From Phycisphaerae bacterium (lineage in GTDB: Bacteria; Planctomycetota; Phycisphaerae; SM23-33): DNA of 6,284 nucleotides. Positions 6,220-6,284 of the stretch are shown piece after piece; position 1 is the first letter of the stretch, and the number at the start of each line of letters is the position of its first letter. The stretch lies in the NCBI GenBank assembly GCA_030754715.1, contig JASLZV010000116.1, positions 1 through 6,284 of the forward strand, written 5' to 3'. The position numbers were made by a program, and so were the translations under genes. The notes under the pieces are model-generated. The model saw only the letters and a list, made by a program, of their open reading frames with translations. It had not been told where the DNA came from and did no database searches.

Positions 6220-6284
6220 GATGCAGGCTTGACTGCCCCAGCGTCAAACCTGGCAGGTCAGTAAGGCGAAGGGCATGTCCAACC

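Noticed and set aside
4966..6264. A 432-codon plus-strand open frame opposite tgt
   Set aside because: It mirrors tgt, whose catalytic and zinc residues are intact, and its translation has no recognisable domain. Long antisense frames are expected in GC-rich genes.

Overview
The window reads as ordinary chromosomal DNA from a GC-rich bacterium. I see no mobile element, CRISPR array, RNA gene or phage sequence. The organism is probably a planctomycete. This is an inference: the DXS-type enzyme has a GDA-S-I thiamine-diphosphate motif followed by N-D-N, which I recall from planctomycete DXS proteins rather than from proteobacterial ones (GDG). The identification rests on recall, not a search.

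Layout, left to right. On the plus strand: (1) a gamma-glutamyltransferase-family protein cut by the left edge (1-1554); (2) a small cupin resembling the D-lyxose isomerase family (1621-2088), 66 bases downstream and probably co-transcribed; (3) a 174-base gap with two clean hairpins and a sigma70-like promoter; (4) dxs, the first enzyme of the MEP isoprenoid pathway (2263-4173). A 53-base convergent gap with one hairpin follows. On the minus strand, read right to left: tgt, queuosine tRNA-guanine transglycosylase (6102-4960), preceded by a good sigma70-like promoter; then yajC, a Sec translocon accessory protein (4772-4227). Beyond the tgt promoter an intrinsic terminator faces left. It most likely ends a minus-strand gene lying outside the right edge.

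How the genes work together: tgt-yajC is a classical bacterial neighbourhood, but here secD/secF do not follow yajC, because dxs converges on it instead. Ggt, cupin and dxs share a direction but no obvious pathway. Since dxs seems to have its own promoter, only ggt-cupin looks like an operon. I find no convincing undescribed system. The points most worth a second look are the YajC with a secretion signal and a long acidic repeat linker, the near-leaderless tgt start, the GGT homologue lacking the usual glutamate-binding residues, and the paired hairpins before dxs.
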